This document shows, in pieces, positions 1-8,497 of a stretch of 64,000 nucleotides of DNA. The DNA is from Burkholderia sp. BCC0506. Lineage in GTDB: Bacteria > Pseudomonadota > Gammaproteobacteria > Burkholderiales > Burkholderiaceae. Made by a program: the position numbers and the translations under genes. The notes beneath the pieces are model-generated. The model was given only the letters and a program-made list of their open reading frames with translations. It made no database searches and was not told where the DNA came from. Within the stretch, counting starts at the first letter, position 1; each line of letters opens with the position of its first letter. The stretch lies in the NCBI RefSeq assembly GCF_902833145.1, contig NZ_CADFEN010000004.1, forward strand, positions 186,001-250,000. Reading direction: 5' to 3'.

Positions 1-1
1 C

Positions 2-151
2 CACAAACAAAGAGAGTGGCTTGCGAAACGAAATTTATGCGATAGAGATGCTGCCTGTATTCTCGAAGTAATGAAGGGGCAACTTATTCAGCTTGATGGC
101 ATGAGTCGAAATTGGAGAAATGTATCTGGGTTGATTGCGGTGGTCTATTAA
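2..151 (+). CDS. LprI-type (DUF1311) protein, C-terminal part, cut by window start
   Basis: The frame is open from base 2 to a TAA at 149-151. The visible residues carry the family's typical ending: a QREWLAKR block, then C-D-x-D-A-A-C spacing, then a segment ending in QLD. Family knowledge: DUF1311/LprI proteins are small exported proteins, some of which inhibit lysozyme. It is followed 58 bp later by a second member of the same family, so this is a tandem pair. Base composition is much lower in GC than the rest of the window, which suggests transfer. The start lies outside the window, so signal peptide and length cannot be judged. Confidence 0.6.
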   Translation, partial: HKQREWLAKRNLCDRDAACILEVMKGQLIQLDGMSRNWRNVSGLIAVVY

Positions 152-209
152 AATGGTTGGGGTAGTTCTGTTTGAGAAGGGTGCGATTTTTGAGTGCTAG
201 GGATGGATC

Positions 210-785
210 GTGACGAAGAATGTTGCTTTTTTTGTGCTGATGCTTATTTCTGGTGCAGCCTTTTCTAGAGTGGTCTGCAATGTTCAAGATAACGCAGGGT
301 TAATCAACTGCACGCAAAAAAATTACGAAGCCGCGGACAGAATATTGAATGGAGGCTACAATGAATTTATAAGAAAGGCTACTCCTCTGGAGAGGAAAAA
401 TATTATCGCAACTCAAAGGGCGTGGATCACATATAAAGAGAAGTATTGTGATGCAGCTTTTGATGCCGTTTCTCCAGGGGCGGAGGCATCTATCGACAAA
501 TGGACTTGTTTGACGTCGGCGACAGAGGTGCGAACAAATGAAATTCGCTACTTAGAATCGTCTATCGGTATGGATGATTTCAGGCGATCACTATCCGTTA
601 TGGCGAATCTTTACGAAAACGGGGATGCCACCAAGGTAATATCGAAGTTGATAAAAAACACACCCGACGGAAACAATCCAAGTTGGATTAAATATGTGGA
701 TCTGAATTGCAAGATGGTCGCCGCAAGGTTACATGAAGAGCGCAACACTTGCACGGCCAGACTTAATTTCTTTAAAAACTGGTGA
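210..785 (+). CDS. LprI-family (DUF1311) exported protein, possible immunity protein
   Basis: 191 residues with a GTG start at 210 and an AGGGATGG stretch just upstream. Residues 1-19 look like a signal peptide (hydrophobic FFVLMLISGAAF, cleavage near AFS). The QRAWITYKEKYC segment (residues about 71-82) is the conserved LprI core, and paired cysteines follow, suggesting a disulfide-bonded periplasmic protein. Family knowledge: LprI proteins can inhibit lysozyme. Lying behind another LprI gene and directly before a PAAR gene, it may be a T6SS immunity protein against a peptidoglycan-cutting effector; that role is inference. GC is low, unlike the housekeeping genes further right. Confidence 0.65.
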   Translation: MTKNVAFFVLMLISGAAFSRVVCNVQDNAGLINCTQKNYEAADRILNGGYNEFIRKATPLERKNIIATQRAWITYKEKYCDAAFDAVSPGAEASIDKWTCLTSATEVRTNEIRYLESSIGMDDFRRSLSVMANLYENGDATKVISKLIKNTPDGNNPSWIKYVDLNCKMVAARLHEERNTCTARLNFFKNW

Positions 786-819
786 CTTTGTCCTTCACTT
801 GGCCTGAACACCTCGACAG

Positions 820-1071
820 ATGATCAATTTGATTCGAATCGGTGATGACACCGACCACGGCGGCAAAGTCGAAACGGGCTCTTCATCGATGAAATTCGAT
901 GGCCGCTATGTTGCCCGCAAAGGCGACCGCGTATCGTGTCCGCAGCATCCCGACGTGTCGCCGAACATCATCGAGGAAGGCGACGAATCGATGAAGGACA
1001 ACGGCATCCCGATTGCGCGGCACGGCCATCGCGCTACGTGCGGCTGTCACCTGATTTCGAGCCTCGTGTAA
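820..1071 (+). CDS. PAAR domain protein, T6SS spike tip
   Basis: 83 residues, a stand-alone PAAR domain with no C-terminal toxin extension. Visible family features are the start INLIRIGDDTDHGGKV, a central GxxVARKGDRVSCPQH block, and a closing GIPIARHGHRATCGCHL; the His and Cys residues are the usual zinc ligands. PAAR proteins cap the VgrG trimer and can carry effectors. It starts 34 bp after the LprI gene and its stop is two bases from the stop of the convergent tssF. With no fused toxin, its cargo would have to be a separate protein, probably encoded left of the window. Confidence 0.85.
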   Translation: MINLIRIGDDTDHGGKVETGSSSMKFDGRYVARKGDRVSCPQHPDVSPNIIEEGDESMKDNGIPIARHGHRATCGCHLISSLV

Positions 1072-1073
1072 CG

Positions 1074-2870
1074 CTACAACAGCGGCGCGGTGCCCGGCCG
1101 CATCGGGCACCGCACGATCAAGGAGCCGTCGTTCTTCGACAGCACGACGAGCTGCGTAAAGCTGTTGGCGGGCGCATACCGCGACAGGTAAAGGTCGAGT
1201 TGAAGGATCAACACGCCGATACTGTTTTCAATGAACGCGCTCTCATCCGCGGCCATCACGATTTCGAAGCCTCTCACAAGGGCCGAATGCGGCTTGATCG
1301 CCAGTAGTCGCTCAACAACGTTTCTCTTGACGAACGAAATCGCCCCGACGTGTTCGGCGCGTCGATCGCTTGGCGCAAGCTGGCGCATGAGCTTCACGAA
1401 ATCAGGCCACGCCTCACGTGTCAATTGCGTCACGTTGGCCGTCGTCAGCGCGAGCACGCGCCACTGCGCTTCCGACTCACGGGACGCGCTATAAGTCAGC
1501 GTCGGTTGTTTCAGCAGCGTAATCCTGCAAGGAACCTGATCGCTTTCGTTTTTCAGATCACCCGTTAGGGAGCCGATCCGCATCCGCGAAGGCCAGTCGC
1601 GATTCGTGCAGGTGAGGTCGGCACTCAATTGCAGCGGCGTTTTCGCCACCGCTGTCCCATCCGCGCGTAGCAGTACGAGCGACGTTTCACGTCCGGGATG
1701 ATGGATTGCCGCGTAGGGATCGTGACGCGTGATCCAGAACCGTTCGTCGGCCCCGACGCCCCATGCATTCAGCGGCGGAATAGCGGTCCCGTCTGACGGA
1801 TCGCGAACTGCATCGACCGAATAGATACCGCGAATGTCTGGCCGGCTCGGCTTTGGCACGACGGGATAATCGGCAACGATTTCGCCGCGCGATGACTTGA
1901 CGCCCATATGCTTGAACAGGTTCACGATTGGCGTACAGAACAGTCCGATGTTGTCCGCCGAGAGTGGCGTGAACGCTTGCGCGATGCGCGAATCGGCGTG
2001 TACGCCTCCAATCGCCAGATGTAGTGTTACGCGACGTGCGCGGTTCATTTGAACGGGTTCAAGACATCGGCGTAATTGAATGTCGACGAAGTCGAACTTG
2101 TCCGGAAATCCGACGTATTCCAGCAGCGGTTGAACCAGCGGCGAATTTTGTGACGGTGGCAACAGCATATCGACCGGGCCGAACCCGACCGGTGTGACCG
2201 GTATCCCCGCAACTGGCATCCACCGCCCGCTGTCGTCCGCTTCCACATATGCGCCCCGGACGCGCAGCAGGACCGTATCCAGCAGCGCGACGACCGTCTG
2301 GCGTTCTCCAGCGAAATGAACGCGCAGCGTGTCGGGCGAAATCGCGCCGAGAGGCGAGGTGGCTACCGTCGACTCAATCGTGATGGAAATGAAGCTGGTT
2401 ATGTTCGGCGGCAAGGTGACTTGTGCCGGTGCGACGGTGCTGCGCGAGAATCGAGCGTTTGCGATGTTGAGCGGCGCAAGCGTTACGTCATAAGCGGTTC
2501 GAAAGCGAACTTCCCCGCCGCGCGACGTGAGTTCCATGCCACGCGGCAAGACGGTCGGCTTGTCCGGTAATTCCTTGACCGGATCGAAGCGAGCGATCGA
2601 ACATGAAGGGAACGGTCGCAAATAGTGCGGATGCAAGACATGAAGCAACGCTTCCGTGAACTTCGGTGCGCCGTCGTCCAGGTTGGCCCGGATTTCGGCT
2701 GCAAGCAACGCGAACGCCTGCATCATCCGCTGGACGTGTGGGTCGTCCGTCTGTCCGCCTGTAAAGCGCAGGCCGGCGGCAATTCGTGGATACTCGTTGG
2801 AGAAGGTTGCGAACTGATTCTCCAGCTTCGTCAGTTCCTGTTCATAGTAGCCGCGCAGCTTGTCGTGCAT
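1074..2870 (-). CDS. tssF: T6SS baseplate subunit TssF (VasA/ImpG family)
   Basis: 598 residues, close to the usual family length. The start chosen is the ATG at 2870, giving MHDKLRGYYEQELTKLE, which matches the conserved TssF N-terminus (LxxYYxxELxxL); 17 further residues could be read upstream to 2921 but do not look like family sequence. The block ALLHVLHPHYLRPFPS and the ending CPMRPGTAPLL are typical. TssF forms the baseplate wedge with TssG, TssE and TssK. None of those genes is visible: the next gene on this side is the convergent PAAR, and upstream is a degenerate stretch. The reading frame itself is intact. Confidence 0.88.
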   Translation of the reverse strand: MHDKLRGYYEQELTKLENQFATFSNEYPRIAAGLRFTGGQTDDPHVQRMMQAFALLAAEIRANLDDGAPKFTEALLHVLHPHYLRPFPSCSIARFDPVKELPDKPTVLPRGMELTSRGGEVRFRTAYDVTLAPLNIANARFSRSTVAPAQVTLPPNITSFISITIESTVATSPLGAISPDTLRVHFAGERQTVVALLDTVLLRVRGAYVEADDSGRWMPVAGIPVTPVGFGPVDMLLPPSQNSPLVQPLLEYVGFPDKFDFVDIQLRRCLEPVQMNRARRVTLHLAIGGVHADSRIAQAFTPLSADNIGLFCTPIVNLFKHMGVKSSRGEIVADYPVVPKPSRPDIRGIYSVDAVRDPSDGTAIPPLNAWGVGADERFWITRHDPYAAIHHPGRETSLVLLRADGTAVAKTPLQLSADLTCTNRDWPSRMRIGSLTGDLKNESDQVPCRITLLKQPTLTYSASRESEAQWRVLALTTANVTQLTREAWPDFVKLMRQLAPSDRRAEHVGAISFVKRNVVERLLAIKPHSALVRGFEIVMAADESAFIENSIGVLILQLDLYLSRYAPANSFTQLVVLSKNDGSLIVRCPMRPGTAPLL

Positions 2871-2949
2871 ATCCAACGTCGTAAGGCCTCTGCAGGTCAC
2901 GACGTGCGTCGTATTGTCCAACGGTCATCGTAGTCGAATCTTCATTCTC

Positions 2950-3310
2950 CGAGTTCCTGCAGCCTAATAGTCCGACGCCAAAAGATGAGTCTGATGCGGT
3001 TACGGCAACTGCACGACGGCGGGAATATGTTTCGCAGTGTGAACTTCGAGGGGCGGCTCGTCGAGATAAGGTCGGGACGGCAGCCACCGACGCGGGACAG
3101 GATCAGTAGGGGAATGTCAGCGAGCGCGCATTTCTCTTCGTATGGACGTTCGGGACCATGAAGCATCCCGGCATGCATGTCGCTGATGAACAGTGCGCGT
3201 TGAAGATAGCGGATCGGACATCGCGTTCTCCAGAGTGACCGGTATGGACGGAAACGCAAAGGGACCGTCCGGAATCGGCGGGGCCTGGGGGAATCCGTGA
3301 CGCTACGATC
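2950..3310 (-). pseudogene. Possible frameshifted gene remnant upstream of tssF
   Basis: The 585 bp between tssF and the MFS gene hold no intact gene. On the minus strand, protein-like pieces appear in successive frames: one running through PIPDGPFAFPSIPVTLENAM, one through MLHGPERPYEEKCALADIP, and one through WLPSRPYLDEPPLEV ending in QLP. Together they look like a coding sequence broken by frameshifts. I cannot name the family. It occupies the place where another T6SS gene would be expected, but a link to T6SS is only positional. Confidence 0.3.
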
Positions 3311-3455
3311 TTGCGCGCACCCGCCGCACGGGCCCGCCGAAGGCGGTCGTGCGCGTGGTTGTCGAAAGGGTGATCGTGGCGTCGTGTATTGATCAATGAT
3401 GCCCGATGCGCGCGCGACGTCAATGACGCTTCGCGCGCCGCACACCGGCCACCGC

Positions 3456-4775
3456 TCAATCCAGCGCCTTCCCGGCCTTCTCGTCCATGCACCGAATCGC
3501 AAGCAGCGTCATCGCACCACACCCGATCGCATACCACGCAGGCGCATTAGGATTCCCGGTCGCCGCGATCAGCCACGTGACGAAGAACTGCGCGAAGCCG
3601 CCGAAGATCGCGACGCCCACGCTATACACCAGCGCACCGCCCGTCGCACGCACCGCCCGCGGAAACAACTCGCCGAGCATCGCGCCGGTGGCCCCGATGT
3701 TGATCGCGTGCACGATCGACAGCGCGGCGATGATCGACAGCAGCGACGCGGCGCCCGGCCAGCGGTTCAGCGCGATGAACGCCGGATAGATCGCGGCCAT
3801 CAGCGCGATGCGCGTCCACCAGACGATCCGGTTGCGGCCGAACACGTCGGACAGCAGGCCGCCGATCGGCGTCACGAGCATCAGGATCGCGCCGGCGACG
3901 CAACCGGCCGTCATCGACAGCCACGTCGGCAGGTGCAGCACCTGCACACCGTAGATCGCCATGTAGAACACGATGATGTAGTGGATCGACGTGCCGCCGA
4001 TCGTCACGCCGAGGCCCGCGAACACGGCCTTGCCGTGATGGCGCAGCACGTCGGCGAGCGGCAGCGATGCGACCGGCTCGTCGTGCGCGGCGGCCGGTGC
4101 GGCGGCGGGCACTTCCTCGACGGTGCGGCGCAGCCAGTAGCCGAGCGGCACGAACAGCGTGCCGATGATGAACGGCACGCGCCAGCCCCAGCTTTCGAGT
4201 TGCGCGGCGGTCAGCGTCGACGTCAGCGCAACGCCGGTCAGCGCGCCCGCGAGCGCGGCGAGCCCCTGGCTCGAGAACTGGAACGACGCATAAAAACCGC
4301 GCCGATGCTGCGGCGCCTGTTCGAGCAGCAGCGTCGTTGATGCGCCGACTTCGCCGCCCGACGCAAAACCCTGCAGCAGCCGCGCGAGCACGAGCAGCAG
4401 CGGCGCGGCGATGCCGATCTGGGCGAAGGTCGGTGCGACCGCGATCGTCGCGGTGCCGAGCGCCATCAGCAGCAGCGTGAGGATCATCGCCTTCTTGCGG
4501 CCGGCGCGGTCCGCATACATGCCGATCACGAGCCCGCCGAGCGGACGCGTGACGAAGCCGACGCCGAAGCTCGCGACCGCGAGCATCAATTGTCCGAACG
4601 ACGAATGCACCGGAAAGAACAGCTTGCCGATCAGGATCGCGAAGAAGCTGTAGACCGTGAAGTCGTAGAATTCGAGCGCGTTGCCGACGGCGGCGGCCGC
4701 GATCAGCCGGCGTTTCTTCGCGGCGGCGCGGGCGTCGACCGGCGTGCCGGCGAACGGAAGGGCGGACGTTTCCAT
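3456..4775 (-). CDS. MFS transporter, metabolite:H+ symporter (MHS) family
   Basis: 439 residues with about 12 membrane segments. The N-terminus AAAVGNALEFYDFTVYSFFA and the loop MYADRAGRKKAM are signatures of the MHS branch (citrate, tricarballylate, proline/betaine or shikimate symporters). It starts 42 bp after the stop of the amidohydrolase gene on the same strand, so the two are probably one operon, with a divergent LysR beyond. The context points to uptake of the amidohydrolase substrate or a related organic acid; the exact substrate cannot be read from sequence. A GGGGGAA stretch precedes the ATG. Confidence 0.8.
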   Translation of the reverse strand: METSALPFAGTPVDARAAAKKRRLIAAAAVGNALEFYDFTVYSFFAILIGKLFFPVHSSFGQLMLAVASFGVGFVTRPLGGLVIGMYADRAGRKKAMILTLLLMALGTATIAVAPTFAQIGIAAPLLLVLARLLQGFASGGEVGASTTLLLEQAPQHRRGFYASFQFSSQGLAALAGALTGVALTSTLTAAQLESWGWRVPFIIGTLFVPLGYWLRRTVEEVPAAAPAAAHDEPVASLPLADVLRHHGKAVFAGLGVTIGGTSIHYIIVFYMAIYGVQVLHLPTWLSMTAGCVAGAILMLVTPIGGLLSDVFGRNRIVWWTRIALMAAIYPAFIALNRWPGAASLLSIIAALSIVHAINIGATGAMLGELFPRAVRATGGALVYSVGVAIFGGFAQFFVTWLIAATGNPNAPAWYAIGCGAMTLLAIRCMDEKAGKALD

Positions 4776-4817
4776 GGGGTTCCCCCGGTTAGCGCGAAAC
4801 TGCGTGGTGAAGGGCCG

Positions 4818-6002
4818 TCAGGCCGCGAGCCAGGCTTCGGCGACGCGAACCCAGTAACTCGCGCCGATCGCGAGGATGTCGTCGTTGAAGTCGTAACCGG
4901 GGTTGTGCACCATGCAGCCGCCCTTGCTGCCGATCCCGTTGCCGATGAACGCGTAGCAGCCGGGGCGTGCTTCGAGCATGAACGCGAAATCCTCGCTGCC
5001 CATCAGCGGCGCGGCGTCGGTTTCGACGCGCTCGGCGCCGAGCATCTGGCGTGCGATGTCGGCCGCGAACGCGGTCGGTTCCGCGTGATTGACGAGCACC
5101 GGATAGCCATAGTCGTAGTCGACTTCCGCGGTGACGCCGAAACTTTCCGCCTGGCCCTTCGCGAGCGCTTCGATACGGCGCGCGAGCAGGGCGCGCACGT
5201 CGGCGTTCAGCGCACGCACCGACAACTTCATCACGACGGTTTCGGGAATGATGTTGAACGTCTCGCCGGCCTGCACGCTGCCGACCGTGATCACGGCCGC
5301 CTGTTGCGCATCGACCTCGCGCGCGACGATGGTCTGCAGTGCGACCATGATGCTGCCCACGGCCGACATCGGATCGCGCGCGAAATGCGGCATCGCGCCG
5401 TGGCCGCCGACACCGCGCAGCGTGATCGTCACGCGGTCGGCGGACGCCATCGCGGCGCCGGTGCGGAACGCCATGTCGCCGGCCGCGCGGCCCGGCATGT
5501 TGTGGATCGCGAAGATCGCGTCGCACGGGAAACGGTCGAACAGGCCGTCGTCCATCATCGCCTTCGCACCGCCGAAGTTCTCCTCGGCCGGCTGGAAGAT
5601 CAGGTTCAGCGTGCCGGAAAACCGGCGCGTCGCCGCCAGGTGGCGCGCCGCGCACAGCAGCATCGCGGTGTGGCCGTCATGGCCACACGCATGCATCTTG
5701 TTCGCATGGCGGCTTGCGTACGGCAGGCTGGTGGTTTCCGCGAGCGGCAGCGCATCCATGTCGGCGCGCAGCCCGACCGTGCGCGTGCCTTGCCCTTCGC
5801 GCAGCACGCCGACCACGCCCGTCTTGCCGATGCCGCGATGCACGTCGTAGCCCCAGCCGGTGAGCAGCTCGGCAACGAGATCGCTCGTGAGCGTCTCCTC
5901 GAATGCGAGTTCGGGATGGGCGTGGATGCGGCGGCGCACCTGGACAAGCTCGGGGGCGATCGCGGCGATGCCGGGGATGACGGGGTTCACGGCTTGCAGC
6001 AT
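4818..6002 (-). CDS. M20 family amidohydrolase (hippurate hydrolase-like)
   Basis: 394 residues from the ATG at 6002, which has a good AGGAGA ribosome site; an open frame continues to 6173 but lacks homologous sequence. Metal-site motifs of the M20D/HipO group are visible: ADMDALPLAE, ACGHDGHTAML and QPAEENFGGAKAM, followed by the dimerisation domain and the C-terminal GSEDFAF motif. Family members cleave N-acyl amino acids such as hippurate, N-acetyl amino acids or IAA conjugates, and are normally cytoplasmic. It is the first gene of an operon with the MHS transporter and is transcribed away from a LysR gene that probably controls it. Confidence 0.85.
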   Translation of the reverse strand: MLQAVNPVIPGIAAIAPELVQVRRRIHAHPELAFEETLTSDLVAELLTGWGYDVHRGIGKTGVVGVLREGQGTRTVGLRADMDALPLAETTSLPYASRHANKMHACGHDGHTAMLLCAARHLAATRRFSGTLNLIFQPAEENFGGAKAMMDDGLFDRFPCDAIFAIHNMPGRAAGDMAFRTGAAMASADRVTITLRGVGGHGAMPHFARDPMSAVGSIMVALQTIVAREVDAQQAAVITVGSVQAGETFNIIPETVVMKLSVRALNADVRALLARRIEALAKGQAESFGVTAEVDYDYGYPVLVNHAEPTAFAADIARQMLGAERVETDAAPLMGSEDFAFMLEARPGCYAFIGNGIGSKGGCMVHNPGYDFNDDILAIGASYWVRVAEAWLAA

Positions 6003-6184
6003 GGGGTCTCCTGTGGGGCAGGTGGAGCGTTTGACGTGCATATGACGGCCAAGCATATAAATTTCTTTTGGGTACCAGAAGCTGCTAAATTGCTTTGGTG
6101 CACACCGTCGGTTGCCGCTCGGGAATACCCTGAGCCACTGCGCCGCGCGGCGCACTGGGTTTCCACGGGTCACGCATTGCCGCC

Positions 6185-7087
6185 ATGAAATACCATCAGC
6201 TGAAAGCGTTCGTCACCGCCGCGGAGGAAGGCAGCATTCGCGCGGCGGCGCGGCGCCTGAACGTGTCGCCGGCCGCGCTGACGAAGGCCGTCAAGGAGCT
6301 GGAGATCGCGCTCGGCGTATCGCTCGTCGTGCGCACCGCGCGCGGCGTGCAGCTCACCGCGTTCGGCCAGCGACTGCAGGTGCGCGCGCGGCTGATCGTC
6401 GCCGAAATGCAGCGCGCCCGCGACGACATCGAGCAGGCGCAGGGCGCGATGACGGGTTCCGTCTCGGCGGCGATCACGCCCGCGGCGGCCGTGACGATTC
6501 TGCCCGACGCGTTTCGTGCGTTCCGGCGCCGCTTTCCGGTGGCGCGCGTCAATCTGGTCGAAGGGTTTCCGGGCGTCGCGCTGCCGCGCCTGCACGACGG
6601 TTCGCTCGATTTCGCGGTGGCCGTCGTCGTCCCCGAGCTGCTGGCGGCCGAGTTCGATCATGCGGAGCTCTACGCGAGCCGCTCGCTGATCGTCGCGCGC
6701 AAAGGCCATCCGCTCGCGTCGGCCACGTCGCTCGCCGATCTCGTCGAGGCCGACTGGCTGATGAATCCGTCGCCGGAAAGCTCCACGCAGGTGCTGTTCA
6801 ACTCGTTCGTCGCATACGGGCTGCCGGTGCCGGCGCGCGTGGTCGAATGCCCGAGCTTCGGTCTCGCGCACAGCCTGATGACCGGTTGCGACCTGATCGC
6901 ATCGATGCCCGAGCAATTGCTGCAGGGCGAGGGGGCGCGCGACCAGCTCGCGGTGCTGCCGATCCGCGAGCGCTTGCCGGGCGTATCGGTGCAGGTCGTC
7001 ACGCGCCGCGACAGCCCGCTGACGCCTGCCGCGGCGATGCTGCTCGATTGCCTGCGCGATTCCGCGCGACGCAAGGGATTGCGGTGA
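6185..7087 (+). CDS. LysR-family transcriptional regulator
   Basis: 300 residues. The N-terminal winged helix (residues about 1-60) starts MKYHQLKAFVTAAEEGSIRA, with the recognition helix around SPAALTKAVKELE; residues 90-295 form the periplasmic-binding-like effector domain. It is divergent from the amidohydrolase/MHS operon with 182 bp between starts. That AT-richer spacer (6040-6110) holds partial dyads and is the likely binding region. By the usual LysR arrangement it would regulate the divergent operon and itself. The N-terminus resembles the TsaR/AbgR-like branch, but the ligand is unknown. Confidence 0.85.
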   Translation: MKYHQLKAFVTAAEEGSIRAAARRLNVSPAALTKAVKELEIALGVSLVVRTARGVQLTAFGQRLQVRARLIVAEMQRARDDIEQAQGAMTGSVSAAITPAAAVTILPDAFRAFRRRFPVARVNLVEGFPGVALPRLHDGSLDFAVAVVVPELLAAEFDHAELYASRSLIVARKGHPLASATSLADLVEADWLMNPSPESSTQVLFNSFVAYGLPVPARVVECPSFGLAHSLMTGCDLIASMPEQLLQGEGARDQLAVLPIRERLPGVSVQVVTRRDSPLTPAAAMLLDCLRDSARRKGLR

Positions 7088-7259
7088 GCGCACGCCCCGC
7101 ACGGATTGCGTAGCGATCCTGACGACCAACCGCCGGCATGTGCTGGTCCGCGTACCATTTCGGCGCACGTCGCGCGAGCCGGTATCATAGCGGCCGGCCC
7201 GTCGCTTCGGCCGGCTTCCAACTTCATCGCCATCCGGCATCCAGCAATCAGAGGCATCC

Positions 7260-7580
7260 ATGACCAGTGCAACCCAATTCGACAACGTATCGGTCGTCAA
7301 GCGCGCGAACGTCTATTTCGACGGCAAGTGCGTGTCGCATACCGTGCTCTCCCCGGACGGCACGCGCAAGACGCTCGGCGTGATCCTGCCGTGCGCGCTC
7401 AACTTCGGCACGGATGCGCCCGAATTGATGGAAGTGCAGGCCGGCAAGTGCCGCGTGAAGCTCGACGGCAGCAGCGAATGGCAGACCTACGGCGCCGGCG
7501 AATCGTTCTCGGTGCCGGGCAAGAGCCGCTTCGACATCGAAGTGCTCGAGACGCTCGACTACGTCTGCAGCTACCTGTAA
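7260..7580 (+). CDS. ppnP: Pyrimidine/purine nucleoside phosphorylase PpnP (DUF1255)
   Basis: 106 residues, the standard PpnP length. The single cupin fold is recognisable from [21 protein letters not shown], the [20 protein letters not shown] strand block and the closing [17 protein letters not shown]. Family knowledge: the E. coli homologue (YaiE) phosphorolyses several nucleosides to the free base and ribose-1-phosphate. It appears to be a single-gene unit; a hairpin at 7610-7629 separates it from the convergent gene. Confidence 0.92.
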   Translation: MTSATQFDNVSVVKRANVYFDGKCVSHTVLSPDGTRKTLGVILPCALNFGTDAPELMEVQAGKCRVKLDGSSEWQTYGAGESFSVPGKSRFDIEVLETLDYVCSYL

Positions 7581-7601
7581 GCCCTGCGCGCCGCGCGCGG
7601 C

Positions 7602-7629
7602 AAAGAAAAAGCCCCGCCGAAGCGGGGCT
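7602..7629 (-). terminator. Rho-independent terminator of the minus-strand gene
   Basis: An 8-bp perfect stem (7610-7617 with 7622-7629, AGCCCCGC/GCGGGGCT, loop CGAA). On the minus strand it is followed by a TTTTTCTTTG tract (7609-7602 read in reverse), so it ends the small exported-protein gene. The same hairpin without a T run may help stop ppnP transcripts. Confidence 0.85.
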
Positions 7630-7682
7630 CGTCGCAAATGGATGGCGCAATGCCATCCGGCGCGCCTGTTCTCGTTACATCG

Positions 7683-8015
7683 TTACAGGCAGGCGCTGAT
7701 GTCGCCGGCGGCCGCGGCGTCGCCGCGCACGCCGACCCACGTCTTCGCATCCGGCTTCCACGACGGGCGAACCATCGCGGCGGCGCCGTTCGGCGGCTGC
7801 TGGCCCGGTACGTACACGTCGGTCGCGAGGCCGTTGGCCAGCACGTTCTGCGAAATCACCTGTTGTTGCGACTTGTCGGCCCAGGTCTTGGCGATGCACG
7901 CCGAGACGTCGGGAGCCGCTTTCTGGCTTTGTCCCACGTTCTGCACGGCAGGATCGGCTGCATGAGCAGAAATTGCCACGGTCAATGCGATGAGCGGTAA
8001 GTATTTCACGTTCAC
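7683..8015 (-). CDS. Small exported protein of unknown function
   Basis: 110 residues from a GTG at 8015, chosen because GAGGGAGA lies 5 bases upstream and because it places a clean signal peptide (MNVKYLPLIALTVAISAHAA, cleavage after AHA) at the start; an open frame to 8117 would put about 34 non-hydrophobic residues ahead of it. The mature part has two well-spaced cysteines (in SACIAK and the terminal ISACL) that could form a disulfide, and a WKPDAKTWVG segment. I do not recognise a family. It ends at a strong terminator. Confidence 0.65.
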   Translation of the reverse strand: MNVKYLPLIALTVAISAHAADPAVQNVGQSQKAAPDVSACIAKTWADKSQQQVISQNVLANGLATDVYVPGQQPPNGAAAMVRPSWKPDAKTWVGVRGDAAAAGDISACL

Positions 8016-8497
8016 GTTATCTCCCTCGAGTCGTGATTGATTGAGTGGGATGCGCAGCAGTGCTGCGTGCAAGTGAGATCGCATCGCGCATGCACGGTTC
8101 CGGTCATTCCGAAACAAGTTGTTAACGCGCTTGCCAAACGACGGCTCGGATGCTGCGCATGTTGTTGCAGCGCGCCATGTGTCGCGTACGACGCGACGTC
8201 ATGCGTGCCGCGGTCGGTGCGCTGCCCGATCGTGGTGTGGTGGGGTGGCGGTCGCGACGGGCGGCATGTATACGCATGCCGCGCCGCGACTCTTTATTCG
8301 ATGGCGAAGTGGAATGGCTATGGATGGCCCCGTCGCATGAGCACCATGATGACAAACTTTCCTCCGCGGAATTGTTAACCAACTTTAAACGGAGGAACGC
8401 GACGGGGCGAGCTGCGCGCGCAACGGGCGCGCGGCATCGTGGCGTGGGGTGCGGCGGCGAGGCGGTGCGCGACGGCATGCCCCGCACGCGGGCCGTG
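8016..8497. other. Intergenic stretch without recognisable gene
   Basis: About 480 bp between the start of the exported-protein gene and the end of the ClC gene, both on the minus strand. It must contain the promoter of the exported-protein gene. Short frames here have no coding look, and I see no convincing terminator with a T run for the ClC transcript. Confidence 0.4.

Noticed and set aside
4590-6188. A 532-codon plus-strand frame over the amidohydrolase
   Set aside because: No domain; the minus strand carries all M20 metal-site motifs and a good ribosome site.
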